Of a stretch of DNA of 64,000 bases, positions 31,102 through 42,445 are shown in pieces. Both the position numbers and the translations under genes were made by a program. The first letter of the stretch is position 1; every line of letters begins with the position of its first letter. The stretch is from the NCBI RefSeq assembly GCF_037975235.1, contig NZ_CP150241.1, positions 744,001 to 808,000 on the forward strand. The letters run 5' to 3'. Source of the stretch: Paenibacillus sp. FSL R5-0341. Lineage in GTDB: Bacteria > Bacillota > Bacilli > Paenibacillales > Paenibacillaceae. Below the pieces are notes generated by a model. That model did no database searches. It saw only the letters and a list, made by a program, of their open reading frames with translations, and was not told the origin of the DNA.

Positions 31102-31587
31102 ATGTCACTGCAAGTCGCTGTAATTATGGGCAGTAAGTCGGATTGGGAAACGATGAAGCATGCGTGCGAGGTTCTGGATGAACTGGAGATTGGTTATGAG
31201 AAAAAGGTTGTCTCAGCCCATCGTACACCGGATTTGATGTTCGAATACGCAGAGCAGGCGATTGATCGAGGATTCAAGGTGATCATTGCAGGCGCAGGCG
31301 GGGCGGCACATCTACCTGGTATGGTTGCAGCCAAAACGATGCTCCCAGTCATTGGCGTTCCGGTTCAATCCAAAGCATTGAATGGTCTCGATTCCTTGTT
31401 GTCCATTGTTCAGATGCCTGGCGGAATTCCCGTTGCAACCGTTGCAATCGGTAAGGCGGGGGCTACCAATGCAGGGCTGCTCGCTGCTCAGATGATCGGT
31501 GCATTTGACCCGGATGTCCAACGTCGCTCTGAAGCTCGAAGAGAGCGCATCAAACAAGAAGTACTCGAAAGCAGTGAAGAACTATGA
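31102..31587 (+). CDS. purE: N5-carboxyaminoimidazole ribonucleotide mutase
   Basis: This enzyme rearranges N5-CAIR to CAIR in purine synthesis. It has 161 residues from ATG 31102, which lies 12 bases after GGGAG; a TTG at 31090 is an alternative. Visible family features are [16 protein letters not shown] at the N-terminus, SAHRTPDLM and the [14 protein letters not shown] loop. It is the first gene of the operon and overlaps purK by four bases, the usual partner that makes N5-CAIR. Confidence 0.97.
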   Translation: MSLQVAVIMGSKSDWETMKHACEVLDELEIGYEKKVVSAHRTPDLMFEYAEQAIDRGFKVIIAGAGGAAHLPGMVAAKTMLPVIGVPVQSKALNGLDSLLSIVQMPGGIPVATVAIGKAGATNAGLLAAQMIGAFDPDVQRRSEARRERIKQEVLESSEEL

Positions 31588-32786
31588 CTAGAGAAGGTTT
31601 ACAGTCGGGTGCGGCAGGAGAGCTGAAAAATGTCCTGCTGCCCGGGAAAACAACCATCGGCATTCTTGGAGGCGGACAGCTCGGACGTATGATGACGCTG
31701 GCAGGAACGGCAATGGGGTATCGATTCGTTACTCTTGATCCCGCTGCGGATGCACCTTGTGGACAAGTTGCTCGTCAGATTGAAGCTGGATATGATGATG
31801 CCAAAGCTGCACTCGAACTCGCTCGGCAATGCGATGTCATTACGTATGAATTCGAAAATGTGGATGCAGAAGTCGCTGGGCTGCTCGAGCGTGAGTCTTA
31901 CGTTCCGCAAGGAAGTGCGCTACTGTACACCACACAACATCGGTTGCGTGAAAAACGTGCGATCGAAGCCGCCGGAGTGAGGGTCGCGCCTTATCGGGAA
32001 ATCACAAGTGCGGATACAATGCTTGCTGCTGTAAGCGAACTTGGAGTGCCCTGCGTACTGAAGACGGTGACTGGAGGCTATGATGGCAAAGGCCAACGGG
32101 TAATCCGGGAATCAAGTCAGGCTGTTGCCGCATACGAAGAACTTGCAACTACAGGTGCGGAACTGGTGCTGGAACAATTCATTAAGTTCGAATGCGAGAT
32201 ATCTGTCGTTGTAGCGCGTAGTACAAATGGGGAGATCAAGACGTTCCCACCAGCGGAGAATATTCATGTGAACAACATTTTGCATGCGTCAATCGTACCG
32301 GCTAGAGTTGCTGCAGACATCCAGATTGAAGCTCAAAAGCTGGCAGCAGCGGTGGCAGAATCGATGAAAGCTGTTGGATTGCTGGCTGTGGAACTGTTTG
32401 TAGCGGCGGATGGAAGACTGTACGTCAACGAACTGGCACCAAGACCGCATAATTCTGGTCACTATACGATGGAAGCTTGTGCGACTTCTCAGTTCGAACA
32501 ACATATCCGTGCCATCTGCGGGTTACCACTTGGGGACACTTCGTTATTGAGTCCGGTTGTTATGGTCAATGTGCTTGGAGAGCATCTGGAAGGCATTATC
32601 GCAAGAACAGGGCAACCTGATGCGGAAGCGATAGAACTCGGTGTGATTCCCAAGCTTCATATATATGGTAAAAGTGAAGCGAAAACAGGACGGAAGATGG
32701 GGCATGTGAATCTGCTTTGTCAAGATGTTGAAGAAGGATTGCAATGGATTGAACAAACTAATCTCTGGAGGAATACAAATTCATGA
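31584..32786 (+). CDS. purK: N5-carboxyaminoimidazole ribonucleotide synthase
   Basis: This ATP-grasp enzyme converts AIR, bicarbonate and ATP into N5-CAIR. It has 400 residues. The N-terminal [16 protein letters not shown], the ATP-grasp segment [15 protein letters not shown] and [14 protein letters not shown] are typical. The start overlaps the end of purE (ATGA), and the stop overlaps the start of purB in the same way, showing tight translational coupling at the head of the operon. Confidence 0.97.
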   Translation: MTREGLQSGAAGELKNVLLPGKTTIGILGGGQLGRMMTLAGTAMGYRFVTLDPAADAPCGQVARQIEAGYDDAKAALELARQCDVITYEFENVDAEVAGLLERESYVPQGSALLYTTQHRLREKRAIEAAGVRVAPYREITSADTMLAAVSELGVPCVLKTVTGGYDGKGQRVIRESSQAVAAYEELATTGAELVLEQFIKFECEISVVVARSTNGEIKTFPPAENIHVNNILHASIVPARVAADIQIEAQKLAAAVAESMKAVGLLAVELFVAADGRLYVNELAPRPHNSGHYTMEACATSQFEQHIRAICGLPLGDTSLLSPVVMVNVLGEHLEGIIARTGQPDAEAIELGVIPKLHIYGKSEAKTGRKMGHVNLLCQDVEEGLQWIEQTNLWRNTNS

Positions 32787-34081
32787 TTGAACGTTATAGC
32801 AGACCCGAAATGAGAGCCATCTGGACAGAAGAGAACAAATTCCAATCATGGCTGGAAGTTGAAATTTGTGCATGTGAGGCGTGGGCTGAACTGGGTGTTA
32901 TCCCTAAAGAAGAAGCAGCATTGCTTCGTCAGAATGCATCTTTTGACATCGACCGCATCTATGAGATTGAACAGGAAACACGTCATGACGTTATCGCATT
33001 TACACGTACAGTATCTGAGAGTCTGGGTGCGGAGCGGAAATGGGTGCACTACGGACTGACTTCCACAGATGTCGTGGATACGGCTCTGGGATATGTATTG
33101 CGTCAAGCGAATGAGATTCTGGAAAAGGATATCGTGAATTTCATTGAAATTCTTCGCGAAAAAGCACTGGCTTATCAGCACACACCAATGATGGGACGTA
33201 CGCACGGGGTACATGCAGAGCCAACGACTTTTGGACTGAAAATGGCGTTGTGGCATGAAGAGATGAAACGGAACCTGGAGCGTTTCCGTCATGCAGCAGA
33301 CAATGTACAATACGGCAAAATCTCAGGCGCAGTAGGAACGTACGCGAACATCGATCCGTTTGTCGAAGAGTTTGTCTGCGAGAAGCTGGGCACGAAACCT
33401 GCGCCGATCTCGACTCAAACATTGCAACGTGACCGTCACGCAGAATATATGGCTACACTGGCGTTGATCGCAACGTCCCTGGACAAGTTTGCTACAGAGG
33501 TACGTGCACTACAGAAGAGTGAATTCCGTGAAGTGGAAGAAGCTTTTGCAAAAGGTCAAAAAGGATCTTCCGCAATGCCGCACAAGCGTAACCCAATCGG
33601 TAGTGAAAACATTTCCGGTCTGTCCCGCGTCATTCGCGGACATATGGTATCGGCATACGAGAACGTAACGCTCTGGCATGAGCGCGACATCTCGCACTCT
33701 TCCGTAGAACGTATCATTCTGCCGGATGCAACGATGCTGCTGAACTACATGCTGAACCGTTTTGGTAACATCGTGAAGAACCTGACAGTGTTCCCTGAGA
33801 ACATGAAACGCAACATGGAGCGCACCTACGGAGTACCATTCTCCGGTCGCATCATGACAAAGCTGATTGACAAAGGTTTCAGCCGCGAGCAAGCGTACGA
33901 TACCGTTCAACCACGTGCGATGCAAGCATGGGAAGAGCAACGTCAGTTCCAGGATATCGTGAAATCCACACCGGAAATCACGGAAGTACTGAACGAAGAG
34001 GAAATCGCAGATGCATTCAACCCGTCATGGCACCTGAAGCACGTAGACACCATCTTCAAAAAGCTCGGTTTGAACGACTAA
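32783..34081 (+). CDS. purB: adenylosuccinate lyase
   Basis: This enzyme acts twice in purine synthesis, cleaving SAICAR to AICAR and adenylosuccinate to AMP. Its 432 residues start [17 protein letters not shown], as in Bacillus PurB. The fumarase-superfamily signature [16 protein letters not shown] carries the catalytic Ser, and TSTDVVDT and [12 protein letters not shown] are also present. It overlaps purK by four bases. Downstream the tight packing of the operon breaks: 252 bases with a dispersed hairpin element separate it from purC. Confidence 0.98.
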   Translation: MIERYSRPEMRAIWTEENKFQSWLEVEICACEAWAELGVIPKEEAALLRQNASFDIDRIYEIEQETRHDVIAFTRTVSESLGAERKWVHYGLTSTDVVDTALGYVLRQANEILEKDIVNFIEILREKALAYQHTPMMGRTHGVHAEPTTFGLKMALWHEEMKRNLERFRHAADNVQYGKISGAVGTYANIDPFVEEFVCEKLGTKPAPISTQTLQRDRHAEYMATLALIATSLDKFATEVRALQKSEFREVEEAFAKGQKGSSAMPHKRNPIGSENISGLSRVIRGHMVSAYENVTLWHERDISHSSVERIILPDATMLLNYMLNRFGNIVKNLTVFPENMKRNMERTYGVPFSGRIMTKLIDKGFSREQAYDTVQPRAMQAWEEQRQFQDIVKSTPEITEVLNEEEIADAFNPSWHLKHVDTIFKKLGLND

Positions 34082-34134
34082 TATATTAAGGCTTTGAATT
34101 ATTCTATTCCCTAAAAGTATAGGTTGATTATGTG

Positions 34135-34285
34135 TTCACGCTGGAACGGAGAAGGCAGAAAAAACCTGAAGAAGCAAAGCGCTCGCCTTTATCCCCGGAT
34201 TTTCACTTTGCAAAAGTGGAATCAAAAAATCTGGGGATAACAGCGATCGGAAGGTTGTTCTGCATTCGTAGTGGCCCCGCGTGAA
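34135..34285. repeat. dispersed long-hairpin element, copy A (purB-purC)
   Basis: This is one of six related elements in the window. The ends TTCACGC (34135-34141) and GCGTGAA (34279-34285) are complementary. Inside, GGCAGAA..ACCT pairs with AGGTTGTTCTGC, and TTATCCCCGGATTTT pairs with AAATCTGGGGATAA. The tip is CCACTTT/AAAGTGG-like (CACTTTGCAAAAGTG). The other copies show different but still complementary bases at the ends and the tip. Confidence 0.85.
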
Positions 34286-34333
34286 GAGGGGAATTGGACG
34301 TATACTTTACATCTCCTGAAAGAAGGTGAGCCC

Positions 34334-35209
34334 ATGGCACTGTCCACTGCGGCAGATCTCGTTAAAGCACCTCTGTTATATAAAGGAAAAGTACGTGAAT
34401 TGTACGATCTGGGTGAACATTTTCTAATCGTGGTTACGGACCGTATCTCGGCATTTGATTATGTGCTGGACCCGGCAGTTCCCGAGAAAGGAAACGTACT
34501 GAATAAACTCAGCAGCTTCTGGTTTGAACTGACAGGTGACATGATGGAGAATCACGTCGTTCATACCGATGTGAATCAACTGGGTGATCTCATCACAGAC
34601 CCTGAATTGCTCAAAGACCGCATCATGGTAACCCGCAAAGCAGAACGCATTGATATTGAGTGTGTTGTACGTGGATACATCACGGGTGGTGGATGGAGAC
34701 AATATGAGACAAGCGGAGAAGTGAACGGGATCAAGTTGCCTGATGGACTTCGCAAAAACGCCAAGCTCGAAGTTCCCATTTTCACCCCGGCAGCCAAAAA
34801 CGATGTTGGTCACGATGAAGACATCCCAATGGATCGCATGAAAGAACTGGTGGGAGACGCACTCGCAATTGAGCTTCAGGAAAAAAGCTTGCGCCTGTAC
34901 GAATTCGCCCGTGATTACTGTGATCAGCGTGGCATCATTCTGGCAGATTGCAAATTCGAGTTCGGCATTGTGGATGGCAAGGTCATCCTAATTGACGAAA
35001 TCTTCACTCCAGACGCTTCACGCTTCTGGGCCAAAGAGAATTACGAACTCGACATCGAGATCGACAGCATGGATAAAGAGCCAGTGCGCACCTATCTCGC
35101 CGGAACCGATTGGGACAAGAACAGCAAACCCGATCCACTCCCACAAGAGGTAGTTGAAGCAACAACCGCAAGATATGTCGATATTTATAACCGTTTAACG
35201 GCACAATAA
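34334..35209 (+). CDS. purC: phosphoribosylaminoimidazole-succinocarboxamide synthase
   Basis: This enzyme joins CAIR and aspartate to give SAICAR. It has 291 residues from ATG 34334, with AGAAGGTGAG directly upstream. An in-frame GTG at 34271 lies inside the hairpin element and is rejected as a start. Motifs: YKGKVRELYDLG, VTDRISAFDYVL, GGGWRQYE, ILADCKFEFG and DEIFTPDASRFW. The C-terminus is longer than Bacillus PurC (about 240 residues) and closer to the longer SAICAR synthetase form. Confidence 0.96.
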   Translation: MALSTAADLVKAPLLYKGKVRELYDLGEHFLIVVTDRISAFDYVLDPAVPEKGNVLNKLSSFWFELTGDMMENHVVHTDVNQLGDLITDPELLKDRIMVTRKAERIDIECVVRGYITGGGWRQYETSGEVNGIKLPDGLRKNAKLEVPIFTPAAKNDVGHDEDIPMDRMKELVGDALAIELQEKSLRLYEFARDYCDQRGIILADCKFEFGIVDGKVILIDEIFTPDASRFWAKENYELDIEIDSMDKEPVRTYLAGTDWDKNSKPDPLPQEVVEATTARYVDIYNRLTAQ

Positions 35210-35225
35210 ATTTAATTGTTTTCAT

Positions 35226-35249
35226 GTAATGGTTAGTCTAGACCATTAC
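35226..35249. repeat. perfect palindrome after purC
   Basis: GTAATGGT (35226-35233) and ACCATTAC (35242-35249) flank GTCTAGAC-containing sequence, forming a short strong hairpin 16 bases after the purC stop. No T run follows. Confidence 0.55.
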
Positions 35250-35305
35250 CCACCGTGCAACGTAAAGGTTTAGGCCTTTAAAAAAACGTCGCAAGGACTA
35301 GCGGA

Positions 35306-35429
35306 GGGGCGGAATTGTTCTTAAAGGAGCGATAGCGTTCGCCTTTGTCCCCGGGTTTTGACCGCACAGCGGTTCAAAACAATCAAAAAACCTGGGGACA
35401 ACAAGTGACCGGAAAGAACAATCCGCCCC
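35306..35429. repeat. dispersed long-hairpin element, diverged copy F (purC-purS)
   Basis: The base sequence differs from the other five copies but the plan is the same. GGGGCGGAATTGTTCTT (35306-35322) pairs with AAGAACAATCCGCCCC (35414-35429) with one bulge. TTGTCCCCGGGTTTT pairs with AAACCTGGGGACAA. The tip GACCGCACAGCGGTT is a hairpin. Compared with copies A-E, the A-T pairs of the middle stem have become G-C pairs on both sides. Confidence 0.75.
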
Positions 35430-35505
35430 GGAGCAAGCTCCACACCCCATTTTTAACAGCATAAAGCATTTATCCCGTTCATTACTGAGGAGGAACATAA
35501 GGATC

Positions 35506-35751
35506 ATGATCAAAGCAACCGTATATGTCACTATTAAGCAAAGCGTACTCGACCCGCAAGGCGTAGCTGTTCAAGGAGCCCTGCATTCCATGGGATTCAA
35601 CGAAGTGGAAAGTGTACGGATCGGTAAAGTCATGGAATTGAACCTGGATACAACAGATCGTGCGGAAGCGGAGAAACGATTGAAAGTCATGTGTGAAAAG
35701 CTGCTGGCCAACACCGTTGTTGAAGATTACCGCTACGAATTGGAGGGTTAA
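35506..35751 (+). CDS. purS: FGAM synthase subunit PurS
   Basis: This is the small structural subunit of the three-part phosphoribosylformylglycinamidine synthase, which bridges PurQ and PurL. At 81 residues it has the usual length, with [19 protein letters not shown] and the [16 protein letters not shown] segment. A GAGGAGG site lies about 12 bases upstream. The stop is four bases before the start of purQ. Confidence 0.97.
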   Translation: MIKATVYVTIKQSVLDPQGVAVQGALHSMGFNEVESVRIGKVMELNLDTTDRAEAEKRLKVMCEKLLANTVVEDYRYELEG

Positions 35752-35755
35752 TCTC

Positions 35756-36445
35756 ATGAAATTTGCAGTTCTTGTGTTCCCTGGCTCCAACTGCGACATC
35801 GACTGTTACAAGGCAGTGGAAGATGCCATTGGGCAAGAGGTTGATTATGTATGGCACACGGCTACAGATCTATCGGCTTATGATTGTATTTTGGTTCCGG
35901 GTGGTTTCTCTTATGGTGACTACCTGCGCTGCGGAGCGATTTCCCGCTTTGCACCGGTAATGAACGAGGTAGCGAAAGCTGCTGAACAAGGTAAATATAT
36001 TTTGGGTATTTGCAACGGATTCCAGATCCTGACCGAAGCGGGATTGCTTCCAGGTGCATTGATCCGCAACACTTCCCTGAAATTCCGTTGTCACGATACA
36101 GTATTGAAAGTGGCGAATGCAGATACGCCATTTACACGTGACTATGCACCTGGCGAAGAGATTATCATCCCGATTGCTCACGGCGAAGGCAACTATTATT
36201 GCGACGAGGAGACGCTCGCGAGTCTGCAAGCGAACAACCAGATCGTATTTACGTATGGCAACAACCCGAACGGTTCCCTGGGTGATATTGCGGGAGTCTG
36301 TAACGAGGGTGGCAACGTGGTCGGCATGATGCCGCATCCAGAGCGTGCAGTGGACTCACTGCTAGGTTCGGAAGACGGCAAACGTATGTTTACATCTATT
36401 TTGAAAGCATGGAGGGATCGGCATGACGCAGCAGCTATCCGCTAA
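35756..36445 (+). CDS. purQ: FGAM synthase glutaminase subunit PurQ
   Basis: This subunit supplies ammonia from glutamine to PurL. It has 229 residues from ATG 35756, preceded by TTGGAGGG; an upstream in-frame start within purS is rejected. The class I glutaminase nucleophile Cys86 lies in LGICNGFQ, with [13 protein letters not shown] and the His-Glu pair in MMPHPERA. Its 3' end overlaps purL by 23 bases. Confidence 0.97.
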   Translation: MKFAVLVFPGSNCDIDCYKAVEDAIGQEVDYVWHTATDLSAYDCILVPGGFSYGDYLRCGAISRFAPVMNEVAKAAEQGKYILGICNGFQILTEAGLLPGALIRNTSLKFRCHDTVLKVANADTPFTRDYAPGEEIIIPIAHGEGNYYCDEETLASLQANNQIVFTYGNNPNGSLGDIAGVCNEGGNVVGMMPHPERAVDSLLGSEDGKRMFTSILKAWRDRHDAAAIR

Positions 36446-38666
36446 GGAACCGACAGCAGAACAGGTCGCAGAACATAAACTTTACGCACAAATGGGCGTA
36501 TCTGACAGCGAGTATGCGCTGATCTGTGAGTTCATGGGGCGCAAGCCAAACTACACGGAAATTGGTGTGTTCAGTGTAATGTGGTCCGAGCACTGTGCTT
36601 ATAAAAACTCCAAGCCATTGCTGCGCCGTTTCCCAACGTCTGGACCACGTGTCCTGATGGGACCTGGTGAAGGTGCCGGTATCGTGGATATCGGTGATAA
36701 CCAGGCCGTGGTATTCAAAATTGAAAGCCATAACCATCCTTCCGCAGTTGAGCCTTATCAAGGTGCGGCAACAGGTGTGGGCGGCATTATCCGTGATATT
36801 TTCTCCATGGGTGCAAGACCGGTAGCAATACTGAACTCCCTTCGTTTCGGCAAGCTGGAGAGCGATCGCGTTAAATATTTGTTCGAGCATGTTGTATCGG
36901 GTATTGCCGGATACGGTAACTGTATCGGTATTCCTACCGTTGGTGGCGAAGTGATGTTTGATGAGAGCTATGAAGGCAATCCGCTGGTTAACGCCATGTG
37001 TGTGGGTCTGATTGATCATGACAAGATCCAGCGCGGCGTAGCTAAAGGTGTAGGTAACCCTGTTTATTATGTTGGGCCGCCAACAGGCCGTGATGGTATT
37101 CATGGAGCAACCTTTGCATCGGTTGAATTGACGGAAGAATCCGAGTCCCAACGGACAGCCGTTCAGGTTGGTGACCCGTTTATGGAGAAACTGGTGATGG
37201 AATCCTGTCTGGAATTGATCGACACTGGCATCGTGCTCGGAATTCAGGATATGGGTGCTGCTGGTCTGACATGTTCAAGTGCAGAGATGGCAAGTAAAGC
37301 GGGTAACGGTCTGGAATTGTATCTGGATCAGGTGCCACAGCGTGAAGAAGGCATGACACCTTACGAGATGATGTTGTCCGAGTCCCAGGAACGGATGTTG
37401 TTCGTCGTTGAGCCGAAGGATGAGGCGCAGGCGATGGAAATCTTTGAACGTTGGGGCGTAATCTGTGCCAAAGTCGGTAAAGTGACGGATGATGGTCGTT
37501 TGAAATTGATCCACCACGGCGAAGTGGTCGGAGATATGCCGGTAACGGCTTTGGTTGATGAATGTCCAGTGTATGACAAACCTTCTTCGGTACCTGCATA
37601 CTACGAGCAAAGTGCTTCCATCGACACGCTTCGTTACGACGAAGTGTCGGATCTGGGCGGAGCACTGAAACAAGTGCTGGCTTCACCAACAGTAGCAAGT
37701 AAAAAATGGATTTATGATCAATACGACTACATGGTGCGTACAAGCACTGCCGTTCGTCCAGGGTCGGATGCAGCCGTAGTCACGATCCGTGGCACACGCA
37801 AAGGTCTCGCGATGACAACGGACTGTAATGGACGCTATGTGTACCTTGATCCTGAGGTTGGCGGACGGATTGCCGTAAGTGAAGCAGCGCGTAACATTGT
37901 ATGTTCTGGTGCTGAGCCGCTGGCGATTACGGATAACCTGAACTTCGGTAATCCGGAGAAGCCGGATATTTTCTGGCAAATGGAGAAAGCGGTAGACGGT
38001 ATGGCAGAAGCTTGTCGTGTGCTGGATACGCCGGTCATCGGTGGTAACGTAAGTCTGTATAACGAAAACGCCAAAGGCTCCATCTATCCAACGCCAGTTG
38101 TCGGTATGGTAGGTCTCGTTCATGATACGGATCATATCACGACACAAGCATTCAAATCCGAAGGTGATGTTATCATCCTCCTCGGTGAAACGAAAGCTGA
38201 ACTGGGTGGCAGCGAGCTGCAATACGCGGTTCATGGTCAGACGGAAGGTCGTCCACCAGAACTGAATTTGCAAACGGAAAAAGCGCTGCTCAGCACAGTG
38301 CTGGAAGCAATACAATCCGGTCTTGTTCGCTCGGCACATGACTTGTCTGAAGGCGGCTTGGCTGTTGCACTCGCAGAGTCTTGTATCAGCGGTAACGTAG
38401 GAGCACAGGTGAATGTGGAGACTGCACTGCGTGCAGATCACGCTTTGTTCAGTGAGAGCCAATCACGTATCTTGTTGTCGGCTACGCCAGAGCAAGCGGG
38501 TAAGCTTGAAGCATTTGTACGTGAGCGCGGTGTACCTGTAGCTGTGATTGGACGTGTGGAAGGAAGTAACCTGACGATTGAACTGAACGGAACATCAGCC
38601 GTGAGCGAACCTGTAGGAGGTTTGGCTCAGGTCTGGGAGGATGCGATTCCATGTCTCATGAACTGA
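36423..38666 (+). CDS. purL: FGAM synthase large subunit PurL
   Basis: This ATP-dependent subunit converts FGAR to FGAM with ammonia from PurQ. Its 747 residues fit the small PurL type that works with PurS and PurQ. Motifs: [15 protein letters not shown] near 58, [34 protein letters not shown] and [17 protein letters not shown]. It overlaps purQ upstream and purF downstream (16 bases). Confidence 0.98.
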   Translation: MTQQLSAKEPTAEQVAEHKLYAQMGVSDSEYALICEFMGRKPNYTEIGVFSVMWSEHCAYKNSKPLLRRFPTSGPRVLMGPGEGAGIVDIGDNQAVVFKIESHNHPSAVEPYQGAATGVGGIIRDIFSMGARPVAILNSLRFGKLESDRVKYLFEHVVSGIAGYGNCIGIPTVGGEVMFDESYEGNPLVNAMCVGLIDHDKIQRGVAKGVGNPVYYVGPPTGRDGIHGATFASVELTEESESQRTAVQVGDPFMEKLVMESCLELIDTGIVLGIQDMGAAGLTCSSAEMASKAGNGLELYLDQVPQREEGMTPYEMMLSESQERMLFVVEPKDEAQAMEIFERWGVICAKVGKVTDDGRLKLIHHGEVVGDMPVTALVDECPVYDKPSSVPAYYEQSASIDTLRYDEVSDLGGALKQVLASPTVASKKWIYDQYDYMVRTSTAVRPGSDAAVVTIRGTRKGLAMTTDCNGRYVYLDPEVGGRIAVSEAARNIVCSGAEPLAITDNLNFGNPEKPDIFWQMEKAVDGMAEACRVLDTPVIGGNVSLYNENAKGSIYPTPVVGMVGLVHDTDHITTQAFKSEGDVIILLGETKAELGGSELQYAVHGQTEGRPPELNLQTEKALLSTVLEAIQSGLVRSAHDLSEGGLAVALAESCISGNVGAQVNVETALRADHALFSESQSRILLSATPEQAGKLEAFVRERGVPVAVIGRVEGSNLTIELNGTSAVSEPVGGLAQVWEDAIPCLMN

Positions 38667-40129
38667 CGACAGGACCGTTGTGGACAGGCGATTATTATAA
38701 TGAAGGGTCCGGCAAGGAAGGACTCGATAAATTGAAGGAAGAATGCGGCGTGTTCGGGGTGTTCAGACACCCTGACGCGGCTTCGCTCTCCTATTATGGA
38801 CTGCATGCGCTGCAACATCGGGGCGAAGAAAGTGCAGGCATGTGTGTGAGTGATGGCACCCAGTTTAACTATCATCGCGGTATGGGTCTGGTGAAGGAAG
38901 TATTCACCAAAGACCTGATGCAGACGTTGACCGGGGATATTTCTATTGGACATGTCCGGTATTCAACAAGTGGTGACAGCAAACTGACGAACGCACAACC
39001 ATTGGTATTCAAATACCGTGATGGCGATTTGGCAGTAGCAACCAACGGTAACATTGTGAATGCACCAACGATCCGGCGCGAGCTGGAGCAGAGCGGTTCC
39101 ATTTTCCAAACAACGAGTGATACCGAGGTTATTGCGCATCTGATTGCACGATCCTCCAAAGGGCTTGTGGAAGCGGCAAAAGAGGCATTCCAGCGCATTG
39201 TTGGCGGTTATGCATTTCTGATCATGACCAATGACAAGTTGCTCGTGGCTTCCGATCCACACGGACTTCGTCCGCTCACGATGGGCAAGCTAGGGGATGC
39301 ATATCTGTTTGCATCCGAGACGTGTGCACTCGAAACGATCGGCGCAGAGTTGATTCGTGATATCGAGCCGGGTGAATTGCTTGTGCTGGATGCAGATGGT
39401 CTGCACGAGGATCGCTTTGATCATCACAAACACCGCAAGGCATTATGTGCAATGGAATATATTTATTTTGCTCGTCCGGATAGTGACATGAATGGTGCGA
39501 ACCAGCATGCGGCCCGTAAACGGATGGGAAGCCGGATGGCCATTGAGTCATTTGTGGATGCGGACTTGGTTACGGGGGTACCAGATTCCAGCATCTCGGC
39601 AGCAATTGGATACGCTGAACAGACAGGTATTCCGTATGAGATGGGTATGATCAAGAATAAATACACCGGCCGTACGTTTATCCAGCCAAGCCAGGAATTG
39701 CGGGAGCAGGGCGTGAAGATGAAGCTGAGCGCTGTGCGTCGTGTTGTGGAAGGCAAACGTGTGGTTATGATTGACGATTCCATTGTACGGGGAACAACTT
39801 CCCGGCGGATCGTGAACATGCTGCGTGATGCAGGAGCTACCGAAGTCCATGTGCGCATTACATCACCACCGTTCAAAAACCCGTGTTTCTATGGCATTGA
39901 TACCCCGGATAGCCGTGAATTAATTGCTTCACAGTTGTCGGTGGAAGAAATTTGCCGTGAGATTAATGCGGATTCCCTGTCGTTCCTCAGTCCGGATGGA
40001 CTGATTGCATCGATTCAGGGAGATAATCAGAATGATCCCAAAGGCGGGCTTTGCCTCGCATGTTTTGATAATGATTACCCAACCCGCCTCGACTTTGGTG
40101 GCGAAGAAAAATTCGGCTGCAGTTGCTAG
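38651..40129 (+). CDS. purF: amidophosphoribosyltransferase
   Basis: This enzyme makes phosphoribosylamine from PRPP and glutamine, the first committed and feedback-controlled step. It has 492 residues. The N-terminal nucleophile Cys32 in EECGVFGVF is preceded by 31 residues that must be removed; the B. subtilis propeptide has 11. The PRPP motif is [14 protein letters not shown]. Cysteines in [16 protein letters not shown] and KFGCSC fit the oxygen-sensitive Fe-S cluster of Bacillus-type PurF. The start overlaps purL. A GC-rich tandem repeat follows the stop. Confidence 0.98.
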   Translation: MSHELTTGPLWTGDYYNEGSGKEGLDKLKEECGVFGVFRHPDAASLSYYGLHALQHRGEESAGMCVSDGTQFNYHRGMGLVKEVFTKDLMQTLTGDISIGHVRYSTSGDSKLTNAQPLVFKYRDGDLAVATNGNIVNAPTIRRELEQSGSIFQTTSDTEVIAHLIARSSKGLVEAAKEAFQRIVGGYAFLIMTNDKLLVASDPHGLRPLTMGKLGDAYLFASETCALETIGAELIRDIEPGELLVLDADGLHEDRFDHHKHRKALCAMEYIYFARPDSDMNGANQHAARKRMGSRMAIESFVDADLVTGVPDSSISAAIGYAEQTGIPYEMGMIKNKYTGRTFIQPSQELREQGVKMKLSAVRRVVEGKRVVMIDDSIVRGTTSRRIVNMLRDAGATEVHVRITSPPFKNPCFYGIDTPDSRELIASQLSVEEICREINADSLSFLSPDGLIASIQGDNQNDPKGGLCLACFDNDYPTRLDFGGEEKFGCSC

Positions 40130-40164
40130 CTGTTATGTGGCAAGACAAATGTATCTTGCCGCCC

Positions 40165-40400
40165 CGGGCGTAGCCCGAGCCCTCAGCCCCGCCTTACGGA
40201 GTAACAGGGGCCAGGGCAGCCAAGCGAAGCCAGCTGCCACCGGGCCTAGCCCGCGCCCTTAAGCCCCGCTTTGCGGAGCAACAGGGGCTAGGCAGCCGAG
40301 TGAAGCAGCTGCCCCCGGGTCTAGCCCGCGCCCTTAAGCCCCGCCTTGCAGAGCAACAGGGGCTAGGGCAGCCAGGCGAAGCAGCTGCCCAGCGGGCTTG
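40165..40400. repeat. GC-rich tandem repeat, about 76-bp unit, purF-purM
   Basis: Three consecutive units begin at 40165, 40241 and 40316, with a diverged fourth beginning at 40393. Spacing is 75-77 bases. Each unit reads roughly CGGGCCTAGCCCG, then AGCCCCGC..GGGGCT, then GGCAGC..GCTGCC, so each holds three small hairpins. The stretch is far more GC-rich than the flanking pur genes. The rest of 40400-40610 is also hairpin-rich (for example TCCTCCCGGGCGGGAGGA at about 40570-40587) but has no gene. Origin unknown. Confidence 0.85.
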
Positions 40401-40622
40401 CCCCGCAGCGTAGCTGAGCGGGGTTCGCTGACCGATGGCTTGCAGCCAACGGAATCGGCGAACAATCCCGCGAGATCACGCACGAATCAACCATAGCAAG
40501 ATCACACCAGCCACCTCTGCACCGCTTTTTTTGGCGGGTGTCCAGAGGGCCTGCCAAGGTCCTATGGGGTCCTCCCGGGCGGGAGGATTTAGGTGGGGCG
40601 AAAAAAAAGGAGATGATTCCAC

Positions 40623-41663
40623 TTGTCTGAAGCATATAAAAAGGCCGGCGTCGATATCGCGGCAGGTAATGAAGCGGTTGAACGGATGAAAAAACACGTG
40701 AAGCGTACCTTCCGTCCGGAAGTGATGACGGATCTGGGTGGATTCGGTGCACTGTTCGGTTTGAACAAAGATAAATACGATGAGCCGGTGCTTGTATCCG
40801 GTACAGACGGCGTAGGCACCAAGCTGAAAATTGCATTTGCCATGGACCGTCACGATACCATCGGAATCGACGCGGTAGCGATGTGTGTGAACGACATTGT
40901 GGTACAGGGTGCAGAACCACTCTTCTTCCTTGACTATCTGGCATGTGACAAAGTCATTCCTGAGAAGATCGAAGCTATTGTTGCGGGCATCGCTGAAGGC
41001 TGTCATCAGTCTGGTTGTGCGCTGATTGGTGGCGAGACGGCGGAAATGCCAGGTATGTACAGTGAAGGCGAATACGATATTGCCGGATTCACGGTAGGCA
41101 TCGTGGACAAAGCGAAGATCATCAACGGTACAACCATCGCACCTGGCGATACAGTGATCGGACTTGCCTCCAGCGGTGTGCATAGTAATGGATTTTCGCT
41201 GGTACGCAGACTTTTGTTGGAAGATGCGGGACTTGATCTGCATGATGAAGTAGCGGAACTGGGCGGTAAACTAGGTGATTCTCTGCTGGAACCTACGAAG
41301 ATCTATGTTAAACCGCTGTTGTCCCTGCTGGAAAAAGTAAAAGTAAAAGGTATGGCACACATTACAGGTGGTGGCTTCATCGAGAATATCCCACGTATGT
41401 TGCCAAGCAACGTGAATGTGGATATTGACTACGGATCTTGGCCGATCCTGCCGATCTTCAACCTGTTACAGGAAAAGGGCGCTGTCTCGAACCGTGACAT
41501 GTTCACCACATTTAACATGGGTGTTGGGCTTGTACTGGTCGTTAATGAAGCAGATGCAACGGAAGCGCTGCAACAACTGAAAGCATCTGGTGAAGAAGCG
41601 TACATCATTGGCCGTGTTACCGAAGGAGATGCGCGAGTAACCTTCACGGGAGCGGATGTTTAA
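40623..41663 (+). CDS. purM: phosphoribosylformylglycinamidine cyclo-ligase
   Basis: This enzyme closes FGAM to AIR with ATP. It has 346 residues. The start is TTG 40623, with AAAAGGAGATGATT upstream. Motifs: [39 protein letters not shown] and [14 protein letters not shown] 493-base gap with GC-rich repeats separates it from purF, although the two genes are usually adjacent. It overlaps purN by one base. Confidence 0.97.
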   Translation: MSEAYKKAGVDIAAGNEAVERMKKHVKRTFRPEVMTDLGGFGALFGLNKDKYDEPVLVSGTDGVGTKLKIAFAMDRHDTIGIDAVAMCVNDIVVQGAEPLFFLDYLACDKVIPEKIEAIVAGIAEGCHQSGCALIGGETAEMPGMYSEGEYDIAGFTVGIVDKAKIINGTTIAPGDTVIGLASSGVHSNGFSLVRRLLLEDAGLDLHDEVAELGGKLGDSLLEPTKIYVKPLLSLLEKVKVKGMAHITGGGFIENIPRMLPSNVNVDIDYGSWPILPIFNLLQEKGAVSNRDMFTTFNMGVGLVLVVNEADATEALQQLKASGEEAYIIGRVTEGDARVTFTGADV

Positions 41664-42280
41664 TGGCGAACTACCGCATAGCTGTATTTGCCTCGGGTGA
41701 AGGATCCAACTTTCAGTCATTGGTCGATGCAGTACGAAACGGTGGGCTGGATGCATCCGTAGATCTGCTTGTATGTGATAAACCGTCTGCACGCGTTGTG
41801 CAGCGGGCACAGGACGCAGGCGTGGATTGTCATCTGTTTACTCCGAAAAATTATGCTTCCCGTGAAGCCTATGAGGCAGAGATCGTGGAAGTGCTTGAAT
41901 CCAAAAAGATCGACTTGGTTGTTCTTGCGGGATACATGAGATTGCTGACTTCTGTTGTGGTGGATCGTTACGCTGGGCGGTTGATTAATATTCATCCGTC
42001 CTTGCTACCGGCATTTGCAGGTAAGGACGCGATTGGACAGGCTCTCGAATACGGCGTGAAAGTTACGGGTGTGACCGTGCACTTTGTGGACGGTGGCATG
42101 GATACAGGGCCGATTATTGCCCAGCATCCCGTTCCTATTTTGCCAGAGGATACTGCTGAATCAATCAGCCGTTCCATCCATGCTGCCGAACAGCAGCTTT
42201 ACCCTGAAGTGGTATCCTGGTTCGCGCAAGGTCTGGTTCAATTAGACGGACGTCAGGTCACAGTACAGAAAACGGTTTGA
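41663..42280 (+). CDS. purN: phosphoribosylglycinamide formyltransferase
   Basis: This enzyme transfers a formyl group from 10-formyl-THF to GAR. It has 205 residues. The N-terminus VFASGEGSNFQSLVDA, the catalytic NIHPSLLPAFAGKDA (Asn and His) and VDGGMDTGPII (Asp) are standard PurN. The start ATG overlaps the TAA of purM (TAATG). A dispersed hairpin element follows before purH. Confidence 0.97.
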   Translation: MANYRIAVFASGEGSNFQSLVDAVRNGGLDASVDLLVCDKPSARVVQRAQDAGVDCHLFTPKNYASREAYEAEIVEVLESKKIDLVVLAGYMRLLTSVVVDRYAGRLINIHPSLLPAFAGKDAIGQALEYGVKVTGVTVHFVDGGMDTGPIIAQHPVPILPEDTAESISRSIHAAEQQLYPEVVSWFAQGLVQLDGRQVTVQKTV

Positions 42281-42295
42281 TATAAGTTGAAATTT

Positions 42296-42445
42296 TTTAC
42301 ACATTAACGGAGAGGACAGAAAAAACCTGAAAAAGCAAAGCGTTCGCCTTTATCACCGGATTTTCCCTTTAAGAAAAGGGAATCAAAAAATCTGGGGATA
42401 ACAGCGATTAGAAGGTTGTTCTGTCATCGGAGTGTCCCGTGTAAA
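42296..42445. repeat. dispersed long-hairpin element, copy B (purN-purH)
   Basis: The ends TTTACAC (42296-42302) and GTGTAAA (42439-42445) are complementary. The middle stem is TTATCACCGGATTTT/AAATCTGGGGATAA with one mismatch, and the tip is CCCTTTAAGAAAAGGG. It begins 15 bases after the purN stop and ends 128 bases before the purH start. Confidence 0.87.

Noticed and set aside
34271..34333. Upstream GTG start for purC giving 21 extra residues
   Set aside because: The extension lies in the hairpin element and the ATG at 34334 has a proper ribosome site.
40005..40262. An 85-codon frame running from the end of purF into the GC-rich repeats
   Set aside because: Out of frame with purF, no start signal, and the sequence is explained by the tandem repeat.
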